A model generated the notes under the pieces. That model made no database searches and was not told the DNA's origin. It saw nothing but the letters and a program-made list of their open reading frames with translations. This document shows, piece after piece, positions 9,601 to 17,643 of a DNA stretch of 64,000 bases; the first letter of the stretch is position 1; every line of letters starts with the position of its first letter. The DNA is from Vicinamibacterales bacterium (GTDB lineage Bacteria; Acidobacteriota; Vicinamibacteria; Vicinamibacterales; UBA2999), in NCBI GenBank assembly GCA_041659285.1, contig JBAZYO010000005.1, positions 186,001 through 250,000 of the forward strand, in the 5' to 3' direction. The translations under genes and the position numbers were made by a program.

Positions 9601-9768
9601 GGTCTTTTCAATCAGCACCGGACTCGCGGCTTCCACGGTGACACCCGGAAGCACGCCACCCGACGCGTCCTTCACGGTGCCTGAAATGGTACTGGTTTGC
9701 GCCGATGCGACGATCGGCGTGAGAAGAAGACAGAGAACTACAGAAATCCGAACCGTGAGCGCACGCAT
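6640..9768 (-). CDS. TonB-dependent receptor with carboxypeptidase-like regulatory domain
   Basis: A 1042-residue outer-membrane receptor. ATG at 9768 is supported by GGAGGT seven bases upstream and a signal peptide ending VASAQ; the frame runs open to 9903 without such support. Residues ~25-110 form a CarboxypepD_reg/CNA-B-like domain (ISGTVKDASGGVLPGVTV, YSILALRPGTYTVTYSLPGF). A plug domain follows (TGRNIQAVGIMIPG, QTIDGIRLNNL) and then a long beta-barrel ending in aromatic FFKLGGQISF. The architecture is the abundant Oar/SusC-like type of Acidobacteriota. No SusD partner is adjacent; the substrate is unknown. Confidence 0.9.
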   Translation of the reverse strand: MRALTVRISVVLCLLLTPIVASAQTSTISGTVKDASGGVLPGVTVEAASPVLIEKTRSTVTSGSGTYSILALRPGTYTVTYSLPGFGTVVRAGVVLTSDFTATINVDLKVGALEETLTVTGESPIVDTQSITQRVVMTAEVREALPTGRNIQAVGIMIPGTTIAQGGGGALSRDVGGSGNLQQSPLQYRGSGDTVQTIDGIRLNNLCAQGAYSGVYWNDSSFEEFSYVTGADSAEVGQGGMRVNMVPKDGGNSFRGSIIANYAGKDFTSDNCGSPGIGQPCTRSNLSGSKTFNANNTLTNVDAIQKIWDVNPSIGGPILRNKIWFNYTFRHWGSSKTKADSYFDADPSPFRYVADTSKPGIDDGHIVSNAGRVSWQASSNDKFSGYFDNQRKYRNHWGIASTIPPEAAGVQVTPTSYVGVAKWTRTHTNKLLFEAGFGVYNQNYTELYQPSVTGSEDKVWSDDAIMAARVYNVVDQSNGRQANAWPNPADHYSVLRTFSGAASYVAGAHSFRLGGTFSNGDWKLLTRWTGDMQPITYNAGVPVSVTLRLPSDRNNGINRDLGIYAQDRWSIGRITLNLGIRFDQFIGESRESSVLASRLSGGATFGECSDGKVDPGELCTGTVQNWKDISPRVGVAMDVFGNGRTAIKASWARYVAGQAIAFANQVNPIGALTGTDTRAWRDLDGNGLPLDNAGNIQFGELTNSAATPTFGRLTVPTTQYSPDLLDGWGKRGYNNEITFAMQHQLADRVSVNGGYYRRTFGNATFVDDLRYDESSYDTFCIKAPVDPDLPGGGGYQVCGVKDLKPAVFAQNLPANSLIRFSDDFGGETNLYQGFDLNLEARFRNGAFLRGGIAATARTFDNCNLLAAGLDAVVGAAAQGTEIYEDGSTGCHREYGYRPDAKVSGSYTLPLDIQLAGTFQHSRGVQNGGAGPSVGASWGVINAVANPQIGRNWTGVASRTVQLMREGLEYGEHNLNQLDLRLAKRFNVGKARLRVDFDLYNVFNSSWPFTINAAYSTAATGTWQRPTNVLQSRFFKLGGQISF

Positions 9769-9967
9769 CACAAGACCTCCACGAAGTTGCAAGCCCAACC
9801 GCCCACGGCGCGTGGGTGACACCATTTCAAACAAGCGACCGAAGCGACGAACCAAACGAATTGAATTACCGTTCCAAAGTAAAGTCCGCGTAAACCGCAT
9901 CATTAGGCAGCAGGCCGCCCCAAAGTGTCAATGGCGGCCTGACTGACCGATCGTTCTGATTTCGGAG

Positions 9968-10345
9968 CTATTTCTTGGTCGCAGTGAAGGTGCCGTTCAC
10001 CTGGCCGGCGATGTCCAGCGTGCCCTTCATCGTGTTCTTTTCGACCGTTCCGTCGTAGGTAACAGGCGCCATCTGGCCCTGCATGTCGATGCTGAACGTG
10101 AAGTGAATGGCGTTGCCCTTCACGGTTCCCGTCAGATCGGCGGCGCCCAACTGGCCGTTGTACTTGCCGGTGAGCTTTTCGCCTTCCTGCTTGAAGGTGA
10201 TGGTGGGCGTGCCGCCGCCCTGATCGGTGGTGACGTTGAAGTTCCAGTCGCCGGTGACGTTGGTCGCCTGGGCGAGCACCTGTGCGGAAGCGAGCAATCC
10301 GATCACGAATACGACCGCGCTGACCTTGTGAAAAATCGACTTCAT
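9968..10345 (-). CDS. Small secreted protein, beta-rich, unknown function
   Basis: A 125-residue exported protein with signal peptide MKSIFHKVSAVVFVIGLLAS...VLAQA and a strong ribosome site (TAAGGAGGG) before ATG 10345. The mature ~100 residues alternate short strands: GDWNFNV, TITFKQEGEKLTGKYNGQL, GTVKGNAIHFTFSI, YDGTVEKNTMKGTLDI, reading as a small beta-barrel or sandwich repeated as G-x-(V/I)-x-G-N. Similar GDWxF proteins are frequent in acidobacteria but no activity is known to me. It is likely the first gene of a minus-strand unit divergent from the PQQ dehydrogenase. Confidence 0.7.
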   Translation of the reverse strand: MKSIFHKVSAVVFVIGLLASAQVLAQATNVTGDWNFNVTTDQGGGTPTITFKQEGEKLTGKYNGQLGAADLTGTVKGNAIHFTFSIDMQGQMAPVTYDGTVEKNTMKGTLDIAGQVNGTFTATKK

Positions 10346-10417
10346 CTCTAGACCCTCCTTAGGGGCACGCGAATGCTAACCCAAAAATGCGTTACATGGG
10401 ATTACAAGTGCCAAGGG

Positions 10418-10491
10418 CCCGCCTTCGCGGCCGAAGGCCGCTTCGGCGAGGTCCCGCCGTAGCTCGCCAGAATGTCCGCGAGCGTAGGCGG
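10418..10491. repeat. Composite palindromic repeats upstream of PQQ dehydrogenase
   Basis: Two GC-rich imperfect palindromes in tandem lie between divergent genes. The first has GCCTTCGCGGCCGAAGGC (10421-10438) followed by GCTTCGGCGAGG. The second has CCGCCGTAGCTCGC and GCGAGCGTAGGCGG around a short loop. The CCGCCGTAGC word recurs at the hisC/hisB junction (19737-19746), and the CGCCTTCGC word at the end of the cytochrome gene (15314-15322), so these are scattered repeat families. They occupy most of the 186-bp divergent promoter region. Confidence 0.55.
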
Positions 10492-10531
10492 ATGCTAGGA
10501 TGGTCCGTCTTTCCCAAGGGGTCCACAACTT

Positions 10532-12499
10532 ATGCGCCGAGTCGGAATCCTGATCGCGCTCGCCGTCTGCTGGACCGGGACGTTTGGCGCCCAATCACCG
10601 TCCGTCGAGTGGACGCATTACGGTGGCAACGCGGCCTCGCAGAAGTACTCGCCGCTCGATCAAATCAACCAGGACAACGTCGCCAGGCTGAAGGTGGCCT
10701 GGCGGTGGACGTCGCCCGACAACGCGATTGTGGCGGCGAACCCGATGTCGCGGCCCGGCATGTACCACGACACGCCGCTGATGGTGAAGGGCGTGCTCTA
10801 CACGGTGACGTCGCTGGGGCAGATTGCCGCCATCAACCCGGCGACCGGCGCGTCGATCTGGGTGTTCGACCCCGCCAACTGGAAGGCGGGCCGGCCCGGC
10901 AACCTCGGGTTCGTGCATCGCGGCATCTCGTACTGGTCGGAGCCCTCGACTGCGCTCGGGCCAGGCGGCGCGAAGGAACGCCTGCTGCTCGGCACGTCCG
11001 ACGCGTATCTGATCTCGGTGGACGCGAAGACCGGCGCGCTCGACCCCACGTTCGGCCAGGGCGGGCGGATCGATCTGATGGACGGCCTGGCCAACGCCGT
11101 GCGCAGCACGAACTACGCAGTGACCGCCGCGCCGATCATCTGCCGCGACGTGGTCGTCGTCGGCGCCAGCATCCACGACGTCCCGACGCACAAGGAGTGG
11201 CCGCGCGGCGACGTGAGCGGCTTCGACGTGCGCACCGGCAAGAAGCTGTGGACGCTGCATTCGATCCCGCAGAAGGGTGAGTTCGGCAACGAGACGTGGT
11301 CGGACGACTCGGCGAGCTACTCCGGCAGCACCAACGTGTGGACCAACATGTCAGCCGACGAAGAGCTCGGCTACGTGTATCTGCCCTTCGGCACGCCGAC
11401 CGACGACTGGTACGGCGGCCATCGTCCGGGCGCCAACCTGTTCGCGGAAAGCCTGGTCGCGCTCGACGCGCGCACCGGCAAGCGCGTGTGGCACTTCCAG
11501 GCCGTGCATCATGGCGTGTGGGACTACGACCTGCCGGCGGCGCCGGTGCTGGCCGACATACGCGTGGACGGCAAGGACATCAAGGCGGTGGCGCAGGTCA
11601 GCAAGCAGGGCTTCACCTACGTGCTCGATCGGCGGACCGGTACGCCGGTATGGCCGATCGAGGAGCGGCCGGTGCCGCAGTCCACGGTGCCCGGTGAACG
11701 CACCTCGGCGACCCAGCCGTTTCCGTCCAAGCCGCCCGCGTTCGAGCGGCAGGGGCTGTCCGAAAGCGACCTCATCGACTTCACGCCCGAGCTGAAGCAG
11801 GCGGCGCTCGAGGCGATCAAGCCGTTCGACTACGGTCCGTTGTATACGCCGCCGTCCGAGAAGGGCACGATCGCGCTGCCCGGATGGGTCGGAGGCGCCA
11901 ACTGGGCCGGAGCGGCGTTCGATCCGGAGCACGGCACGCTCTACGTGCCGTCGCTCACGAGCCCCATCGTCATTCAGCTGGTGAAGCCAGACCCGTCGAA
12001 GAGCAACCTCCTCTACGTGCGCGGCGGCGTGCAGGCGCCGCCGACGCTGGACGGCTTGCCGGTGGTGAAGCCGCCGTACGGGCGCGTGACGGCGATCGAT
12101 CTCAACAAGGGCGACACCAAGTGGATGACGGCGGTCGGCGACGGCCCGCGCGAGCATCCGCTGCTCAAGGACCTGAAGCTGCCGCCGCTCGGCGCGGCGC
12201 TTCGCCACGCGCCGCTGGTGACCAGGAGCCTGCTGTTCATCGCGACGGGCCAGGGCAACCTCGGCGGTGGCCGCAACCTGCCGGTCGGCGGACGTCCGCT
12301 GTCCACAGGCGTGACACCCGACCCGGTCAAGCTCCGCGCCTACGACAAGGCCACCGGCGCGTTGGTGTGGGAATTCCTGCCCCCGGCGCGCCCGCTGGCG
12401 TCGCCGATGACCTACTCGTTCCAGGGCGTTCAGTACCTGGTTGTTGCCGCGGGCAGTGGTGCGTCGGCTGAACTGATTGCATTCACATTGGGGTCGTAA
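10532..12499 (+). CDS. PQQ-dependent dehydrogenase (glucose/quinate dehydrogenase type)
   Basis: A 655-residue exported quinoprotein. It has a signal peptide (residues 1-20) and then the characteristic opening WTHYGGNAASQKYSPLDQIN. Eight-bladed propeller W-motifs are spread through the chain (INPATGASIWVFDP, VDAKTGALDPTFG, FDVRTGKKLWTLH, LDARTGKRVWHFQ, LDRRTGTPVWPI). It oxidises a sugar or alcohol in the periplasm with pyrroloquinoline quinone and passes electrons to quinone or cytochrome. It lacks N-terminal membrane helices, so it is soluble or peripheral. The next gene starts two bases after its stop, and a cytochrome c gene follows, consistent with an oxidation unit. The exact substrate cannot be read. 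Confidence 0.9.
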   Translation: MRRVGILIALAVCWTGTFGAQSPSVEWTHYGGNAASQKYSPLDQINQDNVARLKVAWRWTSPDNAIVAANPMSRPGMYHDTPLMVKGVLYTVTSLGQIAAINPATGASIWVFDPANWKAGRPGNLGFVHRGISYWSEPSTALGPGGAKERLLLGTSDAYLISVDAKTGALDPTFGQGGRIDLMDGLANAVRSTNYAVTAAPIICRDVVVVGASIHDVPTHKEWPRGDVSGFDVRTGKKLWTLHSIPQKGEFGNETWSDDSASYSGSTNVWTNMSADEELGYVYLPFGTPTDDWYGGHRPGANLFAESLVALDARTGKRVWHFQAVHHGVWDYDLPAAPVLADIRVDGKDIKAVAQVSKQGFTYVLDRRTGTPVWPIEERPVPQSTVPGERTSATQPFPSKPPAFERQGLSESDLIDFTPELKQAALEAIKPFDYGPLYTPPSEKGTIALPGWVGGANWAGAAFDPEHGTLYVPSLTSPIVIQLVKPDPSKSNLLYVRGGVQAPPTLDGLPVVKPPYGRVTAIDLNKGDTKWMTAVGDGPREHPLLKDLKLPPLGAALRHAPLVTRSLLFIATGQGNLGGGRNLPVGGRPLSTGVTPDPVKLRAYDKATGALVWEFLPPARPLASPMTYSFQGVQYLVVAAGSGASAELIAFTLGS

Positions 12500-12501
12500 T
12501 C

Positions 12502-14085
12502 ATGCGAAATGTAGCATCCGGCTTCAGCCGGATATTCCACGTCAGCCGGACCATCGTCGTGGCCGCCCTTGTGATGGTCCCGTCGCTGGCCGCCGCGCAG
12601 GCATTACCGAACATCAGTTCGCTGTCGGTCCGCTACAACACGCGGAAGGCGACGGTGAAGCCTCAGGGCGAGCTGAAGGCGCAGATCGACGCGGTGGACA
12701 AGGAGATCGCCGCGGCGAACCGGCTCGGCAGGATCGGCGAGGTGCGTCGGCAGATCGCGAAGGGCATGACGCTGCTCGACGGCCAGCCGTGGACGCCGGC
12801 CCTCGACTTCCAGAACTCACTCGCGCTGCGCAGCGAGCGGACCGTGATCGATTCGTCGGTGCCGTACGCGCTGCGGCTCGAGCAGATCTACAGCCCGTCG
12901 ATGGAATTGACCCCGGCGCTCTCGGCCAAGGTCGTGCTGCGCAAGCGGATGCCGCCGCCCCCGCCCGGGAGCGCGCCGGCGATGGCGCCGCCGGGGCGCG
13001 AGCTTGGCGTGTTCGACGGGCTCAGCCGCGACCTGCGCGAGTCGCCATTCGCGATCGAGCTCAACCTGGCGGGCGCCGAAGACGGACCGTACGTGATTGA
13101 GACCGAGGTGCTGGACGGCACGACGTCGCTTGCCACCGCCACGCTGGGCGTCGTGCTGCACAAGGGGCTCGACGCGCGGCTGCGCGCGCTCGAGGCCGCG
13201 GCGACGTCCCTGGTGCCGGCAGTTCGCGCCGACGTCACCTATCCGGCGGACTACATCCGCAACGTCAACCGCGGCCGCTACGGCCTCGGCACGTTCAGCG
13301 TCGGCCCCGAGATCGCCACGGCCGAAGCGGTGCTGGCGGCGGCCCAGGGCGGCAAGAACCCGTTCAAGACGAAGACCGGCGACTTCGAGCGCCACTACGT
13401 GCTCGAAGGACCGAACGAGGTGATGCCGTACCGCGTCTACGTGCCCAAGTCGTACTCCGCCACCACCGGCACGCCGCTCGTGATCGCGCTGCATGGCCTC
13501 GGCGGGAACGAAGACTCGATGTTCGACCAGTACTCGAAGCTGCCGCCGCAGCTCGCGGAGAAGCACGGCTTCCTGCTGGCCGCGCCGAACGGCTTCCGGG
13601 TGGACGGGTTCTACGGCTCGACCATGATGGGCGCCGGTGACGCCGCGTCGAGGCGCCGCGTCGAATACAGCGAGAAAGACGTGCTCGAGGTGCTGCGCCT
13701 GATGAAGGCCAACTACAAGGTGGACGAGTCGCGGATCTACCTCCTCGGCCATTCGATGGGCGCGATCGGCACATGGGCGCTCGGCGCCAAGTACCCGGAC
13801 ACCTGGGCGGCGCTGGTGCCGTTTTCGGGGATGGGCGCCGCCACGATGGCGGAGCGGATGAAGGGCATCCCGCAGTTCGTGGTCCACGGCGACAACGACG
13901 CCACCGTCAACGTCAACGGATCGCGATCGATGGTCGCGGCGCTGAAACAGGCCGGCGCCACCGTGACCTATCTCGAGATTCCCGGCGGCAGCCACACCGA
14001 CGTGGTGGTGCCGAACCTGCCGAAAGCCTTCGAGTTCCTGGCGGCACAGAAGAAAGCGTCGCCGGTAGCTACCCAACAACAATAG
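12502..14085 (+). CDS. Exported alpha/beta hydrolase, PHB depolymerase/feruloyl esterase-like
   Basis: A 527-residue protein. After a signal segment (AALVMVPSLAAAQA, about residues 21-34), the N-terminal ~280 residues are a poorly conserved region with heptad-like helices and a proline loop (MPPPPPG). Residues ~290-515 are an alpha/beta hydrolase: oxyanion loop LVIALHGLGGNEDS, nucleophile GHSMGAIG, aspartate in VHGDNDATVNV and histidine in GGSHTDV. This is the dienelactone hydrolase/PHB depolymerase pattern. It starts two bases after the PQQ dehydrogenase stop and should be co-transcribed. The first 15 or so residues come from an REP-like repeat that displaces the usual n-region of the signal peptide. 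Confidence 0.85.
   Translation: MRNVASGFSRIFHVSRTIVVAALVMVPSLAAAQALPNISSLSVRYNTRKATVKPQGELKAQIDAVDKEIAAANRLGRIGEVRRQIAKGMTLLDGQPWTPALDFQNSLALRSERTVIDSSVPYALRLEQIYSPSMELTPALSAKVVLRKRMPPPPPGSAPAMAPPGRELGVFDGLSRDLRESPFAIELNLAGAEDGPYVIETEVLDGTTSLATATLGVVLHKGLDARLRALEAAATSLVPAVRADVTYPADYIRNVNRGRYGLGTFSVGPEIATAEAVLAAAQGGKNPFKTKTGDFERHYVLEGPNEVMPYRVYVPKSYSATTGTPLVIALHGLGGNEDSMFDQYSKLPPQLAEKHGFLLAAPNGFRVDGFYGSTMMGAGDAASRRRVEYSEKDVLEVLRLMKANYKVDESRIYLLGHSMGAIGTWALGAKYPDTWAALVPFSGMGAATMAERMKGIPQFVVHGDNDATVNVNGSRSMVAALKQAGATVTYLEIPGGSHTDVVVPNLPKAFEFLAAQKKASPVATQQQ
12511..12550 (+). repeat. CCGGCTTCAGCCGG palindromic repeat in the 5' end of a hydrolase gene
   Basis: GTAGCATCCGGCTTCAGCCG and the following ATATTCCACGTCAGCCGGA form an REP-like palindrome directly after the ATG of the hydrolase gene, encoding VASGFSRIFHVS. 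The same core, TCCGGCTTTAGCCGGA with adjoining GTGGA, lies inside hisF (17990-18022). Confidence 0.6.
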
Positions 14086-14158
14086 CGACAGGAGTTCAGG
14101 AGATCGGAAGGGGGTGCGCTCGGCCCCCGAGTGCGGTAGCCTATTGGTCAGACCCATC

Positions 14159-15373
14159 ATGAAGACATGGATGAAGCCTCTCGCCGGTGTGGTGTTCCTT
14201 GGCTTGGCCGTGGTCAGCTGGCAGGCTCTCCGCCCGGAGCCCGTCTACACCCACGGGCGCATCACGACCAGCATCGTCTTCAACCGCGAGGTCTCGCAGA
14301 TCTTCCAGAAGAAGTGCTTCCAGTGCCACACCGAGGCCAACGTCTCGATGTCGCTTACCACCTACCGGGACGCGCGGCCGTGGGCGGTGGCGATCAAGGA
14401 AGAGATTCTCGAGCGGCGCATGCCGCCCTGGAGCGCGGTGAACGGCTACGGCCACTTCTCGAACGACGTCAGCCTGACCGCGCGCGAAGTGAGCCTGATC
14501 CTGTCGTGGGCCGACGGCGGCGCGCCGAGCGGCGTGCTGGTGGCGGATGAAGACAAGCCGGCGGTGATCGTGCCCGCGCTCAGCGGCTGGGACCATGGCC
14601 AACCCGACGCCGTGGTGGCCGTGGCGGCCGGCGAAAAGGTGGCCGCGGATTCGCAGGATCGCACGGCCCGCATCGAAGTGGCGACGGGGCTGAAGCAGGC
14701 GAAGTGGCTGCGCGCCATGCAGCTGAACTTCACCGATCGGCGCGTGGTCCGCTACGCCGCGGTCTACGAACTGCGCACCGGACAATGGCTCGGCACGTGG
14801 ACACCCACGCATCAGGTGAGCAGCATGCCCGAGGGCGTCGGCATCCAGCTGCCGGCCAGCGGCAAGATCGCGGTGGAGATCGGGTATCGGGGCACGGCCG
14901 AAGCGGCGAGCGGCGCCGGCGAGATCGGCCTCTATTTCTCTGAGCAGAAGCCTGCGCAGGTGGCCTCGGCGCTTGAAATCAGCGCGCCGCCCGTGACGGT
15001 GGCCGCCGGCAAGTCCGGCGAGCGCGTGCGGACCGAGTTGACGTTGAAGGCCGCCACCACCACTGCGGCGCTGTGGCCCAGCCTGGGTGCCGGCGCCAGG
15101 TCGGTGGAAGTCACCGCCATCCGCCCGGACGGCGTGGTCGAGTCGCTGTTGTGGCTGAAAGATTACCGGGCCGACTGGCCGTCGCCCTACATCTTCAAGG
15201 AACCGGTGACGCTGCCGGCGGGGACCCGCCTGGTGGTGACCGCGTTCTACGACAACACGGCCGGCGCGCCGCTGCGCGCCCAGCCGCTGCTGTCGGTTAC
15301 TGCCTTTCCGCCCCGCCTTCGCGTCGCTACGGCGAGGCAGGCGTCTCGCCCGCCCGCAACACTCGCACCGTAA
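14159..15373 (+). CDS. Exported c-type cytochrome domain protein, monooxygenase-like C-terminus
   Basis: A 404-residue protein. ATG at 14159 opens a signal anchor (MKTWMKPLAGVVFLGLAVVS); the frame extends to 14114 but adds no signal features. CFQCH (residues ~53-57, single CxxCH) with downstream RRMPPW gives a one-heme cytochrome c domain, like those fused to copper-type ascorbate-dependent monooxygenases (PHM fold). The C-terminal ~250 residues are beta-rich with no complete copper His triad that I can see. The last 16 or so residues (RLRVATARQASRPPATLAP) are coded by a short repeat and overlap the convergent gene by 47 bp. Third gene of the PQQ unit, possibly an electron acceptor. Confidence 0.7.
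   Translation: MKTWMKPLAGVVFLGLAVVSWQALRPEPVYTHGRITTSIVFNREVSQIFQKKCFQCHTEANVSMSLTTYRDARPWAVAIKEEILERRMPPWSAVNGYGHFSNDVSLTAREVSLILSWADGGAPSGVLVADEDKPAVIVPALSGWDHGQPDAVVAVAAGEKVAADSQDRTARIEVATGLKQAKWLRAMQLNFTDRRVVRYAAVYELRTGQWLGTWTPTHQVSSMPEGVGIQLPASGKIAVEIGYRGTAEAASGAGEIGLYFSEQKPAQVASALEISAPPVTVAAGKSGERVRTELTLKAATTTAALWPSLGAGARSVEVTAIRPDGVVESLLWLKDYRADWPSPYIFKEPVTLPAGTRLVVTAFYDNTAGAPLRAQPLLSVTAFPPRLRVATARQASRPPATLAP
15311..15357. repeat. Repeat forming the overlapping 3' ends of two convergent genes
   Basis: CGCCTTCGCGTCGCTACGGC followed by GAGGCAGGCGTCTCGCCCGC is a compound palindrome. In one direction it encodes RLRVATARQASRP at the end of the cytochrome gene; in the other it encodes RAGETPASP at the end of the metal-binding protein gene. 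A repeat coding RAGETPA-type tails occurs widely in bacterial genomes (general knowledge). Confidence 0.55.
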
Positions 15374-16298
15374 ACGGGATCATCGACAGGCGGCCGTTGC
15401 GCTGGAACTGCAGCCAGATGCGATACATGCCTGGCTTCGGGAAGAGCGCGTGGAAGACGAGATCCGGCCCGCCGCCCTCGGTGACGGTCGTGCCTTCGAG
15501 CATCTCTTCCGGATGCGCGTGCACGTGCTCGGTCATGTCTTCGCTCAGCATCATCGCGTGGCCGAAGGCGCCGAGGTAGCGCTGCAGGTTCTTCACCGGC
15601 TCGCCGGTCTTCTCATCCTCGAAGTGAATCGGAAGGTCGGTTTCTTCGCCGGAGATCAGCTTCGCCGGGGTCGCGGCGAGCTCGACCACCACGCCGTCGG
15701 CGGTCTTGGTGAACGTCGTGTCGGGCGTGAGCGCGGGGATGGACGAGGCAAGGTCGCCCTCGAAACCCGCGGTTGAGAACGGCGTGGCAATCAGCTGCGG
15801 CCCGCCGCCAAGCGGCATGAAGTCGCTGAACAGCACGTAGTGGCCGGCCGAGGGGATGGTGTGCTCCAGGACGAAGCTCCCGTCCTTGTCCATCACCGGA
15901 TGCTCGTGGAACCACTGCGTCATGTCGCGGCTGACGATGAAGAGGTGGAAGAGGCGGTCGTGGACTTCAGCGAAGTCCTTCACCGGCGCGCCGGTGAGCG
16001 GGTGCAGCACCGCGAAGCGGAACTTCACCTTCTGCCCCACCTTCGGCGCGCGCGGCTCCAGGGTGACGCCCATCACGTAATCCGCCGTCGCCATGGGATC
16101 GCCCGGCACCAGCGTCATGCCGCAAATGCTGCACGTCCCCGGCTCGGCCTTCACCTCGTTGGGATGCATCGGGCAGATGTATCCGCTGGTGGTGGAGGGC
16201 TTGCTGGGATCGATCAGCGGGCGAGCCGTGCCCGGCAGCAACTCCTGGCCGGAGACGCCGATGGTGCACGCGAGGGCGAGGGCGAGGACGTACCGCAT
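15327..16298 (-). CDS. Secreted protein with heavy-metal-binding (HMBD) domain
   Basis: A 323-residue exported protein with a signal peptide (residues 1-18). Residues ~39-64, YICPMHPNEVKAEPGTCSIC followed by GMTLVP, are the heavy-metal-binding domain found in CopA/CusB-like copper proteins (two Cys, Met and His). The rest is two beta-sandwich-like repeats rich in His and Met: HDRLFHLFIVSRDMTQWFHE and GAFGHAMMLSEDMTEHVHAH occupy equivalent positions, suggesting an internal duplication and a metal-binding surface. It probably binds or delivers copper in the periplasm. The final RAGETPASP comes from a repeat and the gene overlaps its convergent neighbour by 47 bp. It lies 15 bp after a membrane protein gene. 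Confidence 0.8.
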   Translation of the reverse strand: MRYVLALALACTIGVSGQELLPGTARPLIDPSKPSTTSGYICPMHPNEVKAEPGTCSICGMTLVPGDPMATADYVMGVTLEPRAPKVGQKVKFRFAVLHPLTGAPVKDFAEVHDRLFHLFIVSRDMTQWFHEHPVMDKDGSFVLEHTIPSAGHYVLFSDFMPLGGGPQLIATPFSTAGFEGDLASSIPALTPDTTFTKTADGVVVELAATPAKLISGEETDLPIHFEDEKTGEPVKNLQRYLGAFGHAMMLSEDMTEHVHAHPEEMLEGTTVTEGGGPDLVFHALFPKPGMYRIWLQFQRNGRLSMIPFTVRVLRAGETPASP

Positions 16299-16313
16299 GC
16301 CCCTATTCTACGA

Positions 16314-16874
16314 CTACCGAGGCCACAACCAGCCGAAAGTGCCGCCGGTCAGCAGGCCGTACAGCAAGCCGTCGGCCATGCCGCGCAGCGTCGTGCCCCA
16401 GTTCTTCCCTCCCCAGATGGACGCCTGGGGGAGGCCCATGGCGTAGCCGGTGAACGCCACGCAACCCGCGATCTGGAAGACCTTGAGGTAGTCGGTGCCG
16501 GGGGCGAGGGCCACGCCGGCGATGTAGCCGGCGAACAGGGAGACGACGATCGAGTAGATGAACCACTGGATCAGGCTGCCGGTCATGCTGAACTTGCCGG
16601 AGGGCCTGACGGTCATCATCACCACTGGACCGGCCTTCATCTTGTCCTGGAACTCCGGAGAGCCCATTGCCGCCATCGACGAGGCCAGCGGCATGGCGTA
16701 GTCGCCGGGCGCGAGGTTGAAGTTCCGCAACGCCGACATCACACCGTCTTCGTTGGGCACGCGCTTCACGTCGCCCTTATGGAACGGCGTGAACATGTGG
16801 ATGATCGAACTGGCCACGAACACGAAGATGGCCGAGACCAGGATCGGGACGAGCAACGTCAGCACTGGAACCAT
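16314..16874 (-). CDS. Conserved inner-membrane protein, unknown function
   Basis: A 186-residue protein with an N-terminal helix (residues 3-25), a soluble segment of ~70 residues, and three C-terminal helices (about 100-120, 130-148, 165-182). A strong ribosome site (GAAGGAGGGG) precedes ATG 16874. No family signature is recognised. It sits between hisA and the metal-binding protein gene in the same direction; the 15-bp gap to the latter suggests they are co-transcribed. Confidence 0.7.
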   Translation of the reverse strand: MVPVLTLLVPILVSAIFVFVASSIIHMFTPFHKGDVKRVPNEDGVMSALRNFNLAPGDYAMPLASSMAAMGSPEFQDKMKAGPVVMMTVRPSGKFSMTGSLIQWFIYSIVVSLFAGYIAGVALAPGTDYLKVFQIAGCVAFTGYAMGLPQASIWGGKNWGTTLRGMADGLLYGLLTGGTFGWLWPR

Positions 16875-16944
16875 GGGGCCCCTCCTTCGCCGGCCATCCT
16901 ACCCCATAAGATCTGTGCCTGATCCATGGCTGTCTTTCTGCGGC

Positions 16945-17643
16945 TCAATCGATGGCTAACGACCCCGTATAGATGGCCATCCCGACGACGGCGTCGATGC
17001 CGAGGGCGTCGAGGGCGTCGATTTCCTGGCGGGTGGTGATGCCGCCGGCGGCGGTGAGCTTGCGCTCGGTGGCGCCCGCGACGGCCTTGATGGCGGCCAT
17101 GTCGGTGCCCTGCATCAAGCCTTCTTTGTCCACGTGCGTGTAGAGGAACTCCTCGCAGTAGCCCTCGAGCAGCCGCACGGCCTGCACAGCGGTCAGCGGC
17201 AGCACCGTCTTCCAGCCGTGGATGCAGACGTGCCCGGCGCGTGAGTCAACCGCGGCGATCACGCGGCTCATGCCGACGGTGTCGGCCAGCGCGCGCGCGA
17301 AGTCGTGGTCGATCATCTGCGACAGGTCGTTGCCGTCGCCGCGGCGGAACAATCCCGAGCCGGCAATCACCGCCCGCGCGCCGGCGGCAATCAGCTCTTC
17401 GGCGCGGCGCACGCTGCGCACGCCGCCGCCGACCCGGCAGGGCAGCTTCGCGGCGATCCGCCGCACCAGCGCGTCGTTGTTGCCGCGCGACATGGCGGCG
17501 TCGAGGTCGATCAGCTGGACCTTGGGGAACTTCGCGAACTTCGCGATCCAGCCATCGAGATCGTCGGACGAGATCGCGAGCTTGTCGCCCTGGACGAGTT
17601 GGACAACCTTGCCGCCTTGTAAATCAATCGAAGGGATCAGCAT
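16945..17643 (-). CDS. hisA: ProFAR isomerase HisA
   Basis: A 232-residue TIM barrel converting ProFAR to PRFAR in histidine synthesis. Seen: LIPSIDLQGGKVVQL with the first catalytic Asp in IDLQ, phosphate-binding loops VGGGVRS and TAAGGITT, and the second catalytic Asp region in AAVDSRAG. It is the last gene of the operon and overlaps the 3' end of hisF by seven bases. Its sequence is more divergent than the other His enzymes (for example KLAISSDD for the usual loop), but all motifs are in place. Confidence 0.93.
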   Translation of the reverse strand: MLIPSIDLQGGKVVQLVQGDKLAISSDDLDGWIAKFAKFPKVQLIDLDAAMSRGNNDALVRRIAAKLPCRVGGGVRSVRRAEELIAAGARAVIAGSGLFRRGDGNDLSQMIDHDFARALADTVGMSRVIAAVDSRAGHVCIHGWKTVLPLTAVQAVRLLEGYCEEFLYTHVDKEGLMQGTDMAAIKAVAGATERKLTAAGGITTRQEIDALDALGIDAVVGMAIYTGSLAID

